Shown: one piece after another, positions 20,000 through 30,613 of the stretch | How positions within the stretch are numbered: position 1 is the first letter of the stretch | Layout of the letters: every line of letters starts with the position of its first letter | Source: Klebsormidium nitens | Lineage: Eukaryota > Streptophyta > Klebsormidiophyceae > Klebsormidiales > Klebsormidiaceae | Direction: 5' to 3' | Length of the DNA: 46,042 nt | Assembly: GCA_000708835.1 (NCBI GenBank) | Contig: DF237611.1 | Span: forward strand, 1 to 46,042 | Translations under genes and position numbers: made by a program | Notes under the pieces: model-generated | Database searches by the model: none | Seen by the model: the letters and a program-made list of their open reading frames with translations, nothing else | What the model was told of the DNA's origin: nothing

Positions 20000-22900
20000 C
20001 TACGAGGGCAGATGGCGAGTCAAGAGGGTGTCTAATGCGTCGTACAGATCCCTGTTTTCAGGGCCAAAGATCTCGTTGGCTTTGCTCAGAGTTTCCTGCA
20101 CATAGGAGCAACGGGTCAGGACGCATCCTTCTAAGTGAACATCTTTCTAAGTGACGACACTTCTGTCTGGTTCAAAAATCCTCGTCGAGGTATCATAATG
20201 CATGCCGCTTCTCACAACGAAAGTCCCTGTTGGTAACAGACGGAATCAAGCCGTTCTGTGTGTGTCCCACATTCAAGTCGCTCGGTATTCTGTTCGCGAC
20301 TGAGCTGTCAGTAATCATCAGAGAGCCAGGTCTCGGGGCTTTCACGACGAAACGCTCGAACCGCTCGGGTTCACGTCAGTTAGAAATGGCAGAAGACCAA
20401 AGGGAGCACGGGCCTGAGACGCACCTCCCGAGACTGACGATGGGCGTTCAGTTCTTTGATGTTCGTCAGGAAGGCGCTGAAGCTCTGGTATGACAACCGG
20501 TTTCTGCATAGGTAGAAAAGCAGTGTCGTTCAGATGCGCCACGACAGAACAGCTGCAATCGTACTTCCCTTTCTTTGAGTTCCTTATGACGACGCGAAGC
20601 GCAGCTATGAACCTTCCAGAGATGAACACAAGGATACAGCGACCCAGCGCGCCCGCGTGAGAAGCAAGTGTGTATGAGGCACAAATACGAAGAGCTATCA
20701 CGGAGGTACCCGGAAAGAGAGTTTTTTGCTCACTCTACTCAGCTCGAAGCAAGGAGGTAAGAGAAGAATTGGGGATTGGAAACAAACACACATTTAACTT
20801 TCAGTATGAAGCTGGCCGGTACTACGACCTGCTAACGGATCAAGAAAGAGGCAACCTGCTAAAAATCATTGGGCCAGCCAACGGAAGGCAATCTGCGTGC
20901 TCTCATTCACGCTGTGTCAAAAGACGATCTGAGAAGTTGATGATTGATTGGAATGTCCCAGTGTTCAGCACACGAGGAAGTCTTTGGCTCCTACCAGCCA
21001 CGTGCACACAAATGTTTGAAACCCCTCCGTCTGCTTTTCGAAACGACGTAAGACACCAATGCGGCGTCACGTACAAAAAGTCCGAACTTCGACATGATGT
21101 AGCTGCCATAAAGCGTTTGAAAGCACTGATGCAAAGTCCGCAATCACGTTGTGCAACTTGCGGAGAGAATAAAGAGAGATACGTTGTACCAGAGAATCTG
21201 CTCACCTAGCCTGCCGGAAAAAATCCTTTCCATCCACCCGAGGCCCCGCCCGCTGCTGCGTAGCTGACGGGTGCGGGGGAGAGTTAGCAGCCGACCCAGG
21301 CTGACTCTGAGACGGGGTTACGGGAACCAGGAAGGGGAAGGAATCGGCTCCAGACGAGCGCCGCCGGGGGGACCCTGCGGGGGAAGGGTTAGCGGAACCC
21401 GAGCGGTGACCGCGGCTCATGGTCGGGGTTTGGTAGGAGAGGGAGGAACCGGAGCGGCCCAGGTGGTGAGGACCTGCCGAGAAAGGTGGATGTTAGTGTT
21501 ATCCACAAAGATGGTTAACCAGAAATGGTCAGCAGCAATTTGAGCAGACATCGTCTACCCGCCTGACTGCACTGAGCAGGACCATCAATCGAACCATTCC
21601 CACTCCACAAATGACCGTGAGTTCCTTTTGAGGATCGTCGTAAGGTACTTTGGCTGGCCCCCTCTGGGTATAACAATGCATCTTTGCAGTGGCATCTTTC
21701 CCTCAATCTGCGATCTACTGAAGCAGTCTCGAACTTAGGCTTGGTCATTGGCCAGGCGGCCCTTACACATGCACCAGCTACTCCAGATTACTTAGAGATT
21801 TGAAAGACCCCCTTCGATCATTCAACGGCAGGGTTTATACTGGGCCTGTTTTATACTGGGCCCTATCTCAAGCTTTGGTTCACTGTTTAACTTACTTGCT
21901 TCTGGCGAGACTGGGTCTGCCAGTCGCGCTGACGATGTTCTCACAGGCTTGATGACTGTCGTGGGGGGGTCATCCAACTCTGTGATCCGATTTTTGGACA
22001 AGGGTGTCGTCGTCTCTGCACAAGGGGATCGACTTCTCAAATTAACTCATCCGCCGCCAATGGATAAGTGGTGGGTTTGCAAGACAGGTGCTGTTATAAG
22101 GAACATCACTTTGTGCCTTGCTCAGAGAAGCGATAAAACTTCCCTCCGCTCTGCTTGATATTTGCTGGCAGCTCTCTGTTGTCAAAAGGCATCATGCAGC
22201 AACCTTTGTATGGCGGTCCCAACCACCGACCATACCGAAGGGGGGGAAACGGCCGCAGGCGATCACATATTTAAGGGCAGCAAGCAATTGGGTGGCAAAA
22301 TGCAAGAAGTAGCCAGTTTCCAGCAGTTCTCTCACCTGAAGATCTGTTTGACACCCGTCGGCTTGACTGCGTGGACGATTCAACCTCTGAGATGTCCACC
22401 TGCTAAGGACCAGAGGCGAATCGTCTCAGGCATGAGAACCTTAGCCATCTTTCTTCCCAGCATTTTTTCAAGCTTGATTAGCCGAGGAGTTTACTACAAA
22501 ATTTTAGGCCCATCTTTAGGCCGCTTTGAAAGCCACACATGTGCTCTGCAAGATTCCCAGCGATGGGGTGCAACCGTGTGACGCAATAAGGAAGCTCTAC
22601 AAATTGCAGGCAACCATGGAGGAACGCCACTGGCGTCATCAAGCAACAGGTCCTTCTCTGCTCACCGCCACCCCCTCGTCTGGCTCATCTTGCAGCGACT
22701 GCATGAGTGCCCTCTTGAAGGTTTCAAGCTGCGAGTGAGGAGATACAAGCAACAGTTGATCATCATACTGCTCCAAACATGGCACAAACTTGCGCTTGCA
22801 GACGTATATATGCTGACAGTGTACTCAGGTATGTGCTTCAGCAGCAATTATCTGCCAACACAGGGGAATGCTGATCATAAGCAAGCACTAATAGCTGTTT

Positions 22901-24311
22901 GCCAGGATTATATGGGCTTAGGTTCGAGATAGAGCGTCAATCAATAATCTTTGTTGACCGCATTAGTAGAAGACCACCCTGTAGTAAAAGATGCGTGGAA
23001 ACAGTCCTAACAAAACTCAATTGCTCAGAATTGCTCTGATGCTGCCACCCTCACCTTAGCAACATCCCTGTTCAGCTTCTTGACAGTAGCCGTCAGAGCA
23101 TTCCGCTCCGAAGTGAGTGCATTCTGTACAATGTGGTGGGGGAAAGACGGTGATGAGTTTGAACTTTCTGATGCAGAGATGAATAGATTGCAAACAGATC
23201 TATCCTGTGGAACAAGCAAAACTCCAAAGCGCTTGCTCCTGGCCCGCTGCTGCTACACCACCCCATCAATATAGGGTTTATTGGTTTTGCATGAACCAGA
23301 AATCAAACGCCAATCTCTGGCAGAGCAGGAGATACCTTTCACCTATCATAGTACACTTCGTGATTAGATCTAAGAATAAGACTAAAGACCATTTCAGTCA
23401 GCCAAAGGATGCAAAGGTTTGAAGGTCCTCAAGATATATGAGAGCATACGGATGCTCCGCTCAATCCGAGGACCTCCTCGAAAGCTCTCAGAAACCTCAG
23501 GACAAGTCCTACAAATATTAACCCTTGTCAGGACAAAATGGCAGAGTGAACAAAATTTTACTAGGAGATGTGTTCCACCAGAATGTAAACGACACATTGG
23601 TGCAATGAAACAAAATCAAACAATTGTAGCATCCACGTCGGACATGGAGGCCTTTCAATAGCTCAGCCATCAAGCAACTCAGAGATGATACTAGCGCAAA
23701 TTGTACAACGTCATTCTCACAACCTGCAAAAGCTACAATCAACCAATTGCTGAATACACCTGGATCAACCGGTTGCTGATAGGCGATTGACCAGACCATG
23801 CGATGTCAAAACCAAGACAAGAAGTAAGAGTACTTGACTTGGTAATGGCTTCGCCACGATTCTCTCCTGCGACAAGCCATTAAACACCAGAGCTTGGCCT
23901 AATTTCTTGGGTGAAATTGGCCTTGGTCAAGGGCATGATTGAGGTGCAAAAAGAGGAGAATGAAGGAAAAGCTGGACAACAACATGATGGCTGGCACCCT
24001 TTTAGAATACTACGGACCTGTTCCTCCAAGGCCACTGACAGGCGCTCATTCGTGTTCTTCAGACTGCCCTCCAAGTCCCTGACCTTGTCCCTGAGATCCT
24101 TCACTTCCCTTTCTCTCTGATTTAGCTCCGACCTTAGGTTCCCATTTTCGCTTTGCAGCCTCTTTTCGTAGGCTACCGCGACAATCTTGCGGGCGAGGTC
24201 TAACTGCTCAAATGGATCAGAAGGAAGAACACTCAACACTTCCGATGGCAGGTCGTCCCGGTCCCTTCCAGGGCTGGCATACTCGCTATTTGCTATGTCA
24301 GACAAGTTCAT
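20000..24311 (-). CDS. Coiled-coil protein of the plant At4g15545 family
   Basis: Eight exons join in phase on minus: 24311-24018, 23123-23055, 22728-22666, 22366-22336, 22015-21896, 21473-21206, 20503-20425 and 20095-20000. They give 339 residues, nearly the length of the Arabidopsis protein (recalled as about 337). The N-terminal LPSEVLSVLPSDPFEQLDLA block and the C-terminal LSYQSFSAFL...NEIFGPENRDLY block are family hallmarks. A coiled coil spans about residues 46-130 (heptads in RLQSENGNLRSELNQREREV), followed by a Ser/Pro/Thr-rich disordered middle. The molecular function is not established; from what I recall, family members have been linked to trafficking or cytoskeleton, but the sequence does not show this. 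Exon 4 is only 31 nt, and phase alone requires it. The gene is convergent with the prenyl synthase. Confidence 0.9.
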
Positions 24312-25465
24312 CGTGCAAGATCCGATAACTCAGTCACCAGGCAGCGGAGCGGTCAAAAGACGAAGGGACGGGGGTTTTCTGAACCAAATTGCAGCAGAGT
24401 AGCTCAGTTTGAGCAGGCGCCGCCCTTCCTGATGATCGTCGTCACAGCGCTTCACCAACTTGTTGGTCTTTGCACTTCCAACCTGAACTTGAAGTGAAAA
24501 GCGCAACAAAATGGCGGGGACATGCAGTTTTGGCACCATTTCGCCAGTGCCAATTCTAGCAAATTCGAATCGTAATCTGACGGCCGCAAATTCTTTTCGT
24601 CCTCGCCTTAGCGTCGATTACAGTACCATAATTCGTACAGGCCAGATAATCGACGACTCGATTTTCTCCAACTCAGCACGGCCCCCGCATCGGACTCGGA
24701 TGTCAAATCTGGTGTGACGCCTGCTTCATTTCAAACTCCCGCCAAAACTGCCCCTGCTTTTCCGAACTAGACTGATGATGATGATCATGTGGACTGCCAC
24801 GTTGTGCATACTTGGATCTGGAATCAGTCGGGCTCAGTCTCTATCAATGATGATTAAACGTATTTGCTCGATGATGCTTACAGTTGCTTTACTTGACGTA
24901 GAATTGTAGCCCCACACAATTCGATCGTGGCAAAGCCGGACCACTGGCCGGGAAGCCAAGCGGAAGCGAAGCATGGCTTTTCAGAATTGATTCTTGCACA
25001 AATGTCAGGCACAAGGATCCGCATGTACATGTGTATGCATATGATCGCACACTTGGACGTGCCTGCGACTCCTAGAAGCAAATGCTCTGGTTATTATAAA
25101 CTTTCACCTAGCTTTTATCAGATTTTGGATTATCTTTACTACACATGGCCCATAGCAACCACGATTGAATAGCCATAGTTGCATAATGCTGGCACGGACA
25201 TAGAACGGCCACTTCAAGTTTGAAATGGTACTATCGTTCTCTTCGTTCAGCCATTGGCTTTCCAGCGCCCCTTAGGAAACAAGTTCACCTCAAGCAATGC
25301 GGTCCTTTGAAGTGCTCCTTATCATTTCCATCTTTTCAAAAGAAGGATTGCATTCCTCACAAAAGACATTCCAGTATCGCAAAGAAAGCATCCCACGTCA
25401 CAAGAAACGCTCGACCTATTCTCCAAAAACAATAAGGCCTTTCTCGTCCATTCACAGTTGTCCAG
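24312..25465. other. Region between two minus-strand genes
   Basis: About 1.15 kb contain the upstream region of the At4g15545-like gene and the 3' end of the carrier gene. No supported gene or repeat is visible; the 68-codon plus frame at 24511 has no family features. Confidence 0.55.
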
Positions 25466-28400
25466 TCAACTACTTCTGTCTCTACTCTGATCAGAATTGG
25501 TCAATTGTGGCCTGCTCAAAGTTGGTGCAACTTTGGTAGCCCCTATTCTATCCTGGGTGAGCAGATCTTGCCGCGGAGCGCTAGCATCCCCTATCGTCGC
25601 ATCCAACGGCAGTTGTCCACTCGTTTCGACTAAGTCGTCCCCTAGAGACTGCTCTCCCCGTTCAAGCCCCTCCCTTTCTTTCTTCCGCAAATACCGCTCC
25701 AACAAAATGTGCTTTGCCGTCTCAAACGACAAGAACCCCATTGCGCTGAAGCAGCCCCCGTACACAATCCTCGGCCCCGCGCCCCGCACCAAACCCTTAA
25801 ACCCTTCTTCCGCTGATATCTGTCGTAATGTCGACACGACTCCCGACGGCGTGAACGCCGAAACGAACTGCGCTTTCGCGACTGCCTCCGCGACTTTCCC
25901 AGTGGCCCCCGTGCGCGAAACCGCCTGCCGAGCCTCCGTCATGAGACGCGTTTTGACCACGTCGAGGGGGGTCGTGGCCGCTGCCGAGAGCATCCCGGCG
26001 ACCGCCCCGGAGAGCAGGCTCTGCCACGGTTGCAGCTCGGCGTCGCCCGAACCGGCCAGCCAACCGGCCTTCAGGTACTCCTGCAATGACGACAGCTGGG
26101 GTTCGAGATGAGGTTATGAGGTTGAAAATTCGGTTATGAAACTATGTTAGAGCTAAGGAAACCAATCTACAGTGGGGGTCGGGATATATCTTTGGCCGTT
26201 GAGACAGCCGACGGATGGAACAGGTGGCCTTCAAGAAAACTGCGTTGGCAACCTTGAAGCTTGATTTTGAAACGACTTGCGAACCCCTTCCCTTGGCAAC
26301 GCTCAGCCTTACAACTAGAGGCTGGAAGTACACCTTAGCTCCTACTTCGACCAGGAAAAGGCAGAAACCGCTGGGAACAGGGGCGTGTTATTTTCGGAAA
26401 ATTTTGAAATTGCCCTTTAACGGAACTTGTAATCCGTTCGCAAACCGAGCTGCCGGGAAAAGCGAAAACCNNNNNNNNNNNNNNNNNNNNNNNNNNNNNN
26501 NNNNNNNNNNNNNNNNNNNNNNNNNNNNNNNNNNNNNNNNNNNNNNNNNNNNNNNNNNNNNNNNNNNNNNNNNNNNNNNNNNNNNNNNNNNNNNNNNNNN
26601 NNNNNNNNNNNNNNNNNNNNNNNNNNNNNNNNNNNNNNNNNNNNNNNNNNNNNNNNNNNNNNNNNNNNNNNNNNNNNNNNNNNNNNNNNNNNNNNNNNNN
26701 NNNNNNNNNNNNNNNNNGCAAACCGAGCTGCCGGGAAAAGCGAAAACCACAGATACGCAAAGCATCAAAAAATGCTCGATTCACGAGACTATTCTCCTGC
26801 AAAGGGACCTCGAGAGTGCCTTAGGAAACACGACAAGCCTTTTCGGAAGATGGCGGATAGGGTGGAAGTACCAACAGAAGGGGAATTGTTGGGTCCGATG
26901 CGCCCATCCAGACCCTGTCTAGCCAGCCTGATAAGCAAGCGTGGGCGTGGGTCGTGGGACATGTCCCTCGAGGCGACCAAGTGCCTGGAAACGCTGAACT
27001 GGCAGTCGCTCGGAAGAAGTGTAATGCAGTTTCGTACGCAGCGTAAGGCAGTTTAGTACGCAGCGTAAGGCAGTTTAGTACCTGTTACGAAGGTGTCGCT
27101 GCGAGCCACGTTGGGCAGATGCTCTACTTCTTAACGTCGTTCCCTGCTTCCTCCACCAACGATTCCAACGAACGGCCGAGCATTGAAAAGCAGGCGAACG
27201 CACTCAAGGAGAAGGCTGAAGGGAAGCGTCTCTGCACGACGCTGGCTGGTCTCTGCAGTGCTCTGTGTCAAGCCGTCCGTACACAGCCCTTGAGAATGAT
27301 GCTCCAAGCAAAGAGGAAACAAGGAAGACGAGGTGACACGCAGAGCGGTGACTCACAAACGTCGAGAAGCTGATGACGTTGGACGGCACGTTTCGGAGCA
27401 GCGCCGCCGAGTATCCGCGGTAGAGACCCTTCACCCCCTCCTCCCGTACGATGCTTGCGAGGACCCCCCCGGCTGTCCCCGCCACTCCTGCCTGTGGAGA
27501 GACCAGATTGCATGCGTATGAAAGGGTGGCTCAGAATGGGTACAGGACTGATATGAGCAGGCAAAGTGAAAAGACACCGTCGGTTCTCGGAGAAATTGCA
27601 GGCAGCCTCGTTCCGCACGTCAAAGAAGGCTCCTTACTGTAACGGCCAAGGATTGCGGCACAGAGGAGAATATGCTTGGCAGAACTCCAAGCCGTAGATA
27701 CTGGATGGTTACACAGACTTGCACGTTGATGCATTTAGAATGTCCATAACCATAATAATGTGATTTGATTACTGGGCCTATCTTATGGGCTAATTGGATC
27801 GGGGCCAGGTTTGATTAACCATGCAGAAACGGACCCAGTATGACGGAACATGCAGGGAGGTTGAATTCACACCCCACCTGCAGGCGTTGCTTGACCAACT
27901 CCTTCGGGACCAGGATCGCAGAGGAGGCGATGTTTCCGACCGCTGCCGCAAAAGGGGGGACGGCGAGTCGATTGTTGGCGAAGGCGGGAAGTCGCAGGAG
28001 GAGCTCCTTGCCGAGCTCGTACGTGCCGAAGTAAACGGCGGAGGAGGGGATAGAGCCGACGACGGCGGCAGGGAGGCCTCGGTAAAAGCCGCGGATGCCC
28101 TGCTTGGCGAGGACCTGCGGAGTGATCGGAGAACAGGGTTTTCTGTTGATCTTCCCATGCGAAAAGAGGGGGGGAAGAAGTCGGTTCCATAGTCCCGATG
28201 ATCAAAGCCCTCCTGGCCTTGGTCTGAAGGAACCTGGGGATACGGGTTTGGCATGGGGTTAAGATGTTGAGGGTTTACTGAACGTGGGTCATGAGATGTC
28301 AAGGAGTGAGAAGCGACGGCGCCGATGCCCCGGTTGGGAAAAACCTAAGGGGTGGGTTGGAGACTTATACAGGACTTCCGGGGATGAAGAAGGGTTACAT

Positions 28401-29399
28401 GATCCATTATGATACCCAGAATGGAGAAACAGATTCCAGAGATCTGAACTCCATGCGTTGGGCGCCTTGTTTACAAGGACCTAGGAAATCTGTCAGCAAG
28501 TGGTTTCTACTTCGGTATCAAATTGAAAATAAGGATTTCAAGCGATTAATCACTCGGGGTGTAAGCTGCCCATGCCTTGATCAGTGACAACCCAAAGCAA
28601 AAGGAAAAGTTTACACCATGTCGTAACTTACCTTTCGAACAACATCCCACGCGCCTGTATACAGCGCAGTCCCTCCCTTTGTTTGCAGCTTCGTCTTCAC
28701 GGTGTCAAGCGGATGCAAAGTCGCATTTGTAAACCCCCCCGCTAAGCCCCCTGCCAGCGCCCCAAGCCCCGCTCTTTCGAGCAACGGAATGTTTCGCATG
28801 ATTGCCCTCGTCTGAGCAACCGAGAAACGGGTGTACCGTAGCCATGGTATGGAGACCTTGGCAAGGTGTTGAAGGAGGTTTGCCCCTTGTTCCTGGGTTA
28901 GAGAACCGGCTGACTGCCTCTTTTCTTGTGTTTTTGTTTCTTGAGAAGGCTGGAGGTTGGCGGCACTATGAACCGAGGGTTGTTCGAAACCAGGGATTTG
29001 ATTGAGGGGCTGTGAAAGAGAAACGGCAGCAAACGGTTGGGGGCGCAGGCGCGCGGCACGTTGAGGACTGCTTTGACTACTGACAGTGCTCTTTGGAAGT
29101 CTACCTAAAGTTGGATCAATAGTCTCTGTTAAGCCCCTCTCCTCTCTTCGTCGTGCTCGCCGATTTGAGCAACAACCTGTCAACTTGCACTCACTCCGTG
29201 TGAAGAACCTCACACCTCTTCTACGCACTTTATGACTCGCCCCGGCTGTCAGCGTTTTTGCCGACAGTGTCAAGTTAACGTCCTCTAGACGAATGCTGTT
29301 GCAAGGCCCTGCTGAGAGCCCGGACCGCGCTCTTCGTTTTGTCTCCTCGGTAGCCTCACAGAAAGAAGGACCGACTGGCTCAGGGGAGAGCTCAAACAT
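25466..29399 (-). CDS. MFL1: Mitoferrin-like carrier, chloroplast MFL1 type
   Basis: Four exons join in phase 0 on minus: 29399-28632, 28114-27878, 27491-27357 and 26080-25466, giving 584 residues. This mitochondrial-carrier-family protein resembles Arabidopsis Mfl1 (mitoferrin-like 1), a chloroplast-envelope protein implicated in iron uptake. The three repeats show PxD/ExxK motifs: HPLDTVKTKLQ (P230-K235), VPKELVKQRLQ (P326-K331) and TPLDVVKTRLM (P418-K423). Strong family blocks include SSAVYFGTYELGK and GYSAALLRNVPS. About 200 residues precede the first repeat; they are Arg/Ser-rich early on and fit a plastid transit peptide plus a disordered spacer. A charged, Gln-rich tail of about 85 residues follows the last helix. 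The last intron (26081-27356) contains the assembly gap, but the coding sequence is complete. Iron as substrate rests on homology. Confidence 0.9.
26440..26470 (+). repeat. Left copy of a 31-bp direct repeat flanking the gap
   Basis: This sequence (GCAAACCGAGCTGCC...GAAAACC) ends exactly where the N run starts and is identical to 26718-26748, which begins exactly where the N run stops. Confidence 0.9.
26471..26717. other. Assembly gap of 247 N
   Basis: The bases are unknown. The gap lies in the last intron of the mitoferrin-like gene and does not interrupt coding sequence. Identical 31-base flanks suggest the two contigs overlap there or that a repeat caused the break. Confidence 0.98.
26718..26748 (+). 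repeat. Right copy of the 31-bp direct repeat flanking the gap
   Basis: This is identical over 31 bases to 26440-26470. After it the sequence continues ACAGATACGC, for which there is no counterpart on the left side. Confidence 0.9.
27021..27081 (+). repeat. 22-bp tandem repeat in the carrier intron
   Basis: Two exact 22-base units (GTACGCAGCG...GGCAGTTTA) lie at 27034-27055 and 27056-27077. They are preceded by a diverged partial unit (GTAATGCAGTTTC). The array lies in the same intron as the gap, on the minus-strand gene. Confidence 0.85.
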
Positions 29400-30613
29400 T
29401 GCTGCTAACCTACTTTCCTGCAGGAAAGCGATTCAGTGTCAGCCGCTCACTTGATTCAGAACAGATTCAAAACATGGTTGTGCATTCAGGAGCTGCCATT
29501 CGTATGAGCTGGATAACCTAAAAAGGCGCAGGAATCGTCTTACATTGAAAAGCTGATGCGTATTGTAAGAGCTGTATGCCCAATTGCTTGGCATACATAC
29601 TTGTGGGGCTGTAGAAATGCTGAAGTGCTGGACAATGTGCAATCCAACTGGTATTTTTGCCAATTTCATTCTAGGTGGTGGCAGCTACGCGGAGTAAGAG
29701 CAACCTTATGAGAAACCCAAAGCAACAGAATGACAAGTGTTGATCATAAGAAGCTGACGTCATTGCACATTGCACTGGCACATTTAGATTCCTGCTGCAC
29801 ATTTAGACCGTCAATTGCCTTGGCACATCGAATATGTAAGGACAATTGCATTCAAAGAAGCACAATGCTACTACCCGCACTTGACTCGTGTGCAGGGGCC
29901 AGAATGCATGAAAATTTCAATAGGCGCCGCTGCAAACGTCGCACCTTACAACTCGTCTCCTTTATATGCTGCGCCATCGACTTACCTACGGGACTTTGTA
30001 AGTAGAAACCTAGGAAGCTCCCTTTCACAACCTTTCTTGGAGAATTGCCTCGTGAACAATCCAAAGAGATCCTGAAATCATCAGCAATTGACCTCCTTCA
30101 GCCCACCTGCAACCGTCTTTTGAAAGCAGTTCCTGAGCTGGCACCAGCATTGCGTTTCCAAATTCCGGCTACCTGGATCAGCAGTACGGGCAGGCGCGGC
30201 AGTCAACCGTGCACCCGTTGAGCCTGGGAAGGTCCCCGGCGGAGACTTGAACAGCCGGGCAGACTCATGTCGCCTAAAGCACTCATGCTATGGTCTGCCT
30301 GGCCTGCCCGGGGAATGGGGTACTCCTTACAGGTCTGGAATGCAGACTGGAATTTGCGACAACCCGACGGAATTTCGCCAAGTGTTGGCAGCAGGTCGGC
30401 AGTCTACGGTGCGACAAGTTTTCATAGAGTGAAAGTTCGCGCGACCGTCCGGATCAATTTTGAAGGTCGTGCTCTTGTAGGGTCTACCCCGCGGGAGGCG
30501 CTGGAATTCTTTCCTCGAAGTGCTAGCCAGCTGGCTTTTCTGCTGGCCAGCTGGCTGCGCAATGGAGCTCTGGAAAAGTAGGAGAGTGTGCTGAGGTTCT
30601 ATTAGACAGCGCG
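29400..30613. other. Divergent intergenic region between carrier and helicase genes
   Basis: About 1.2 kb separate the start codons of two head-to-head genes, so both promoters and leaders should lie here. The part near the helicase (30170-30600) is GC-rich, and the part near the carrier is AT-rich. A GCCAGCTGGC-like palindromic decamer occurs twice at about 30527-30552. No gene is supported. Confidence 0.55.

Noticed and set aside
25497-26111. 204-codon plus-strand frame
   Set aside because: It is the complement of the last exon of the mitoferrin-like gene, whose carrier motifs are clear on minus.
30524-30555. Two GCCAGCTGGC-like palindromes upstream of the helicase
   Set aside because: Short GC-rich palindromes 20-odd bases apart are common, and nothing else marks a regulatory element.
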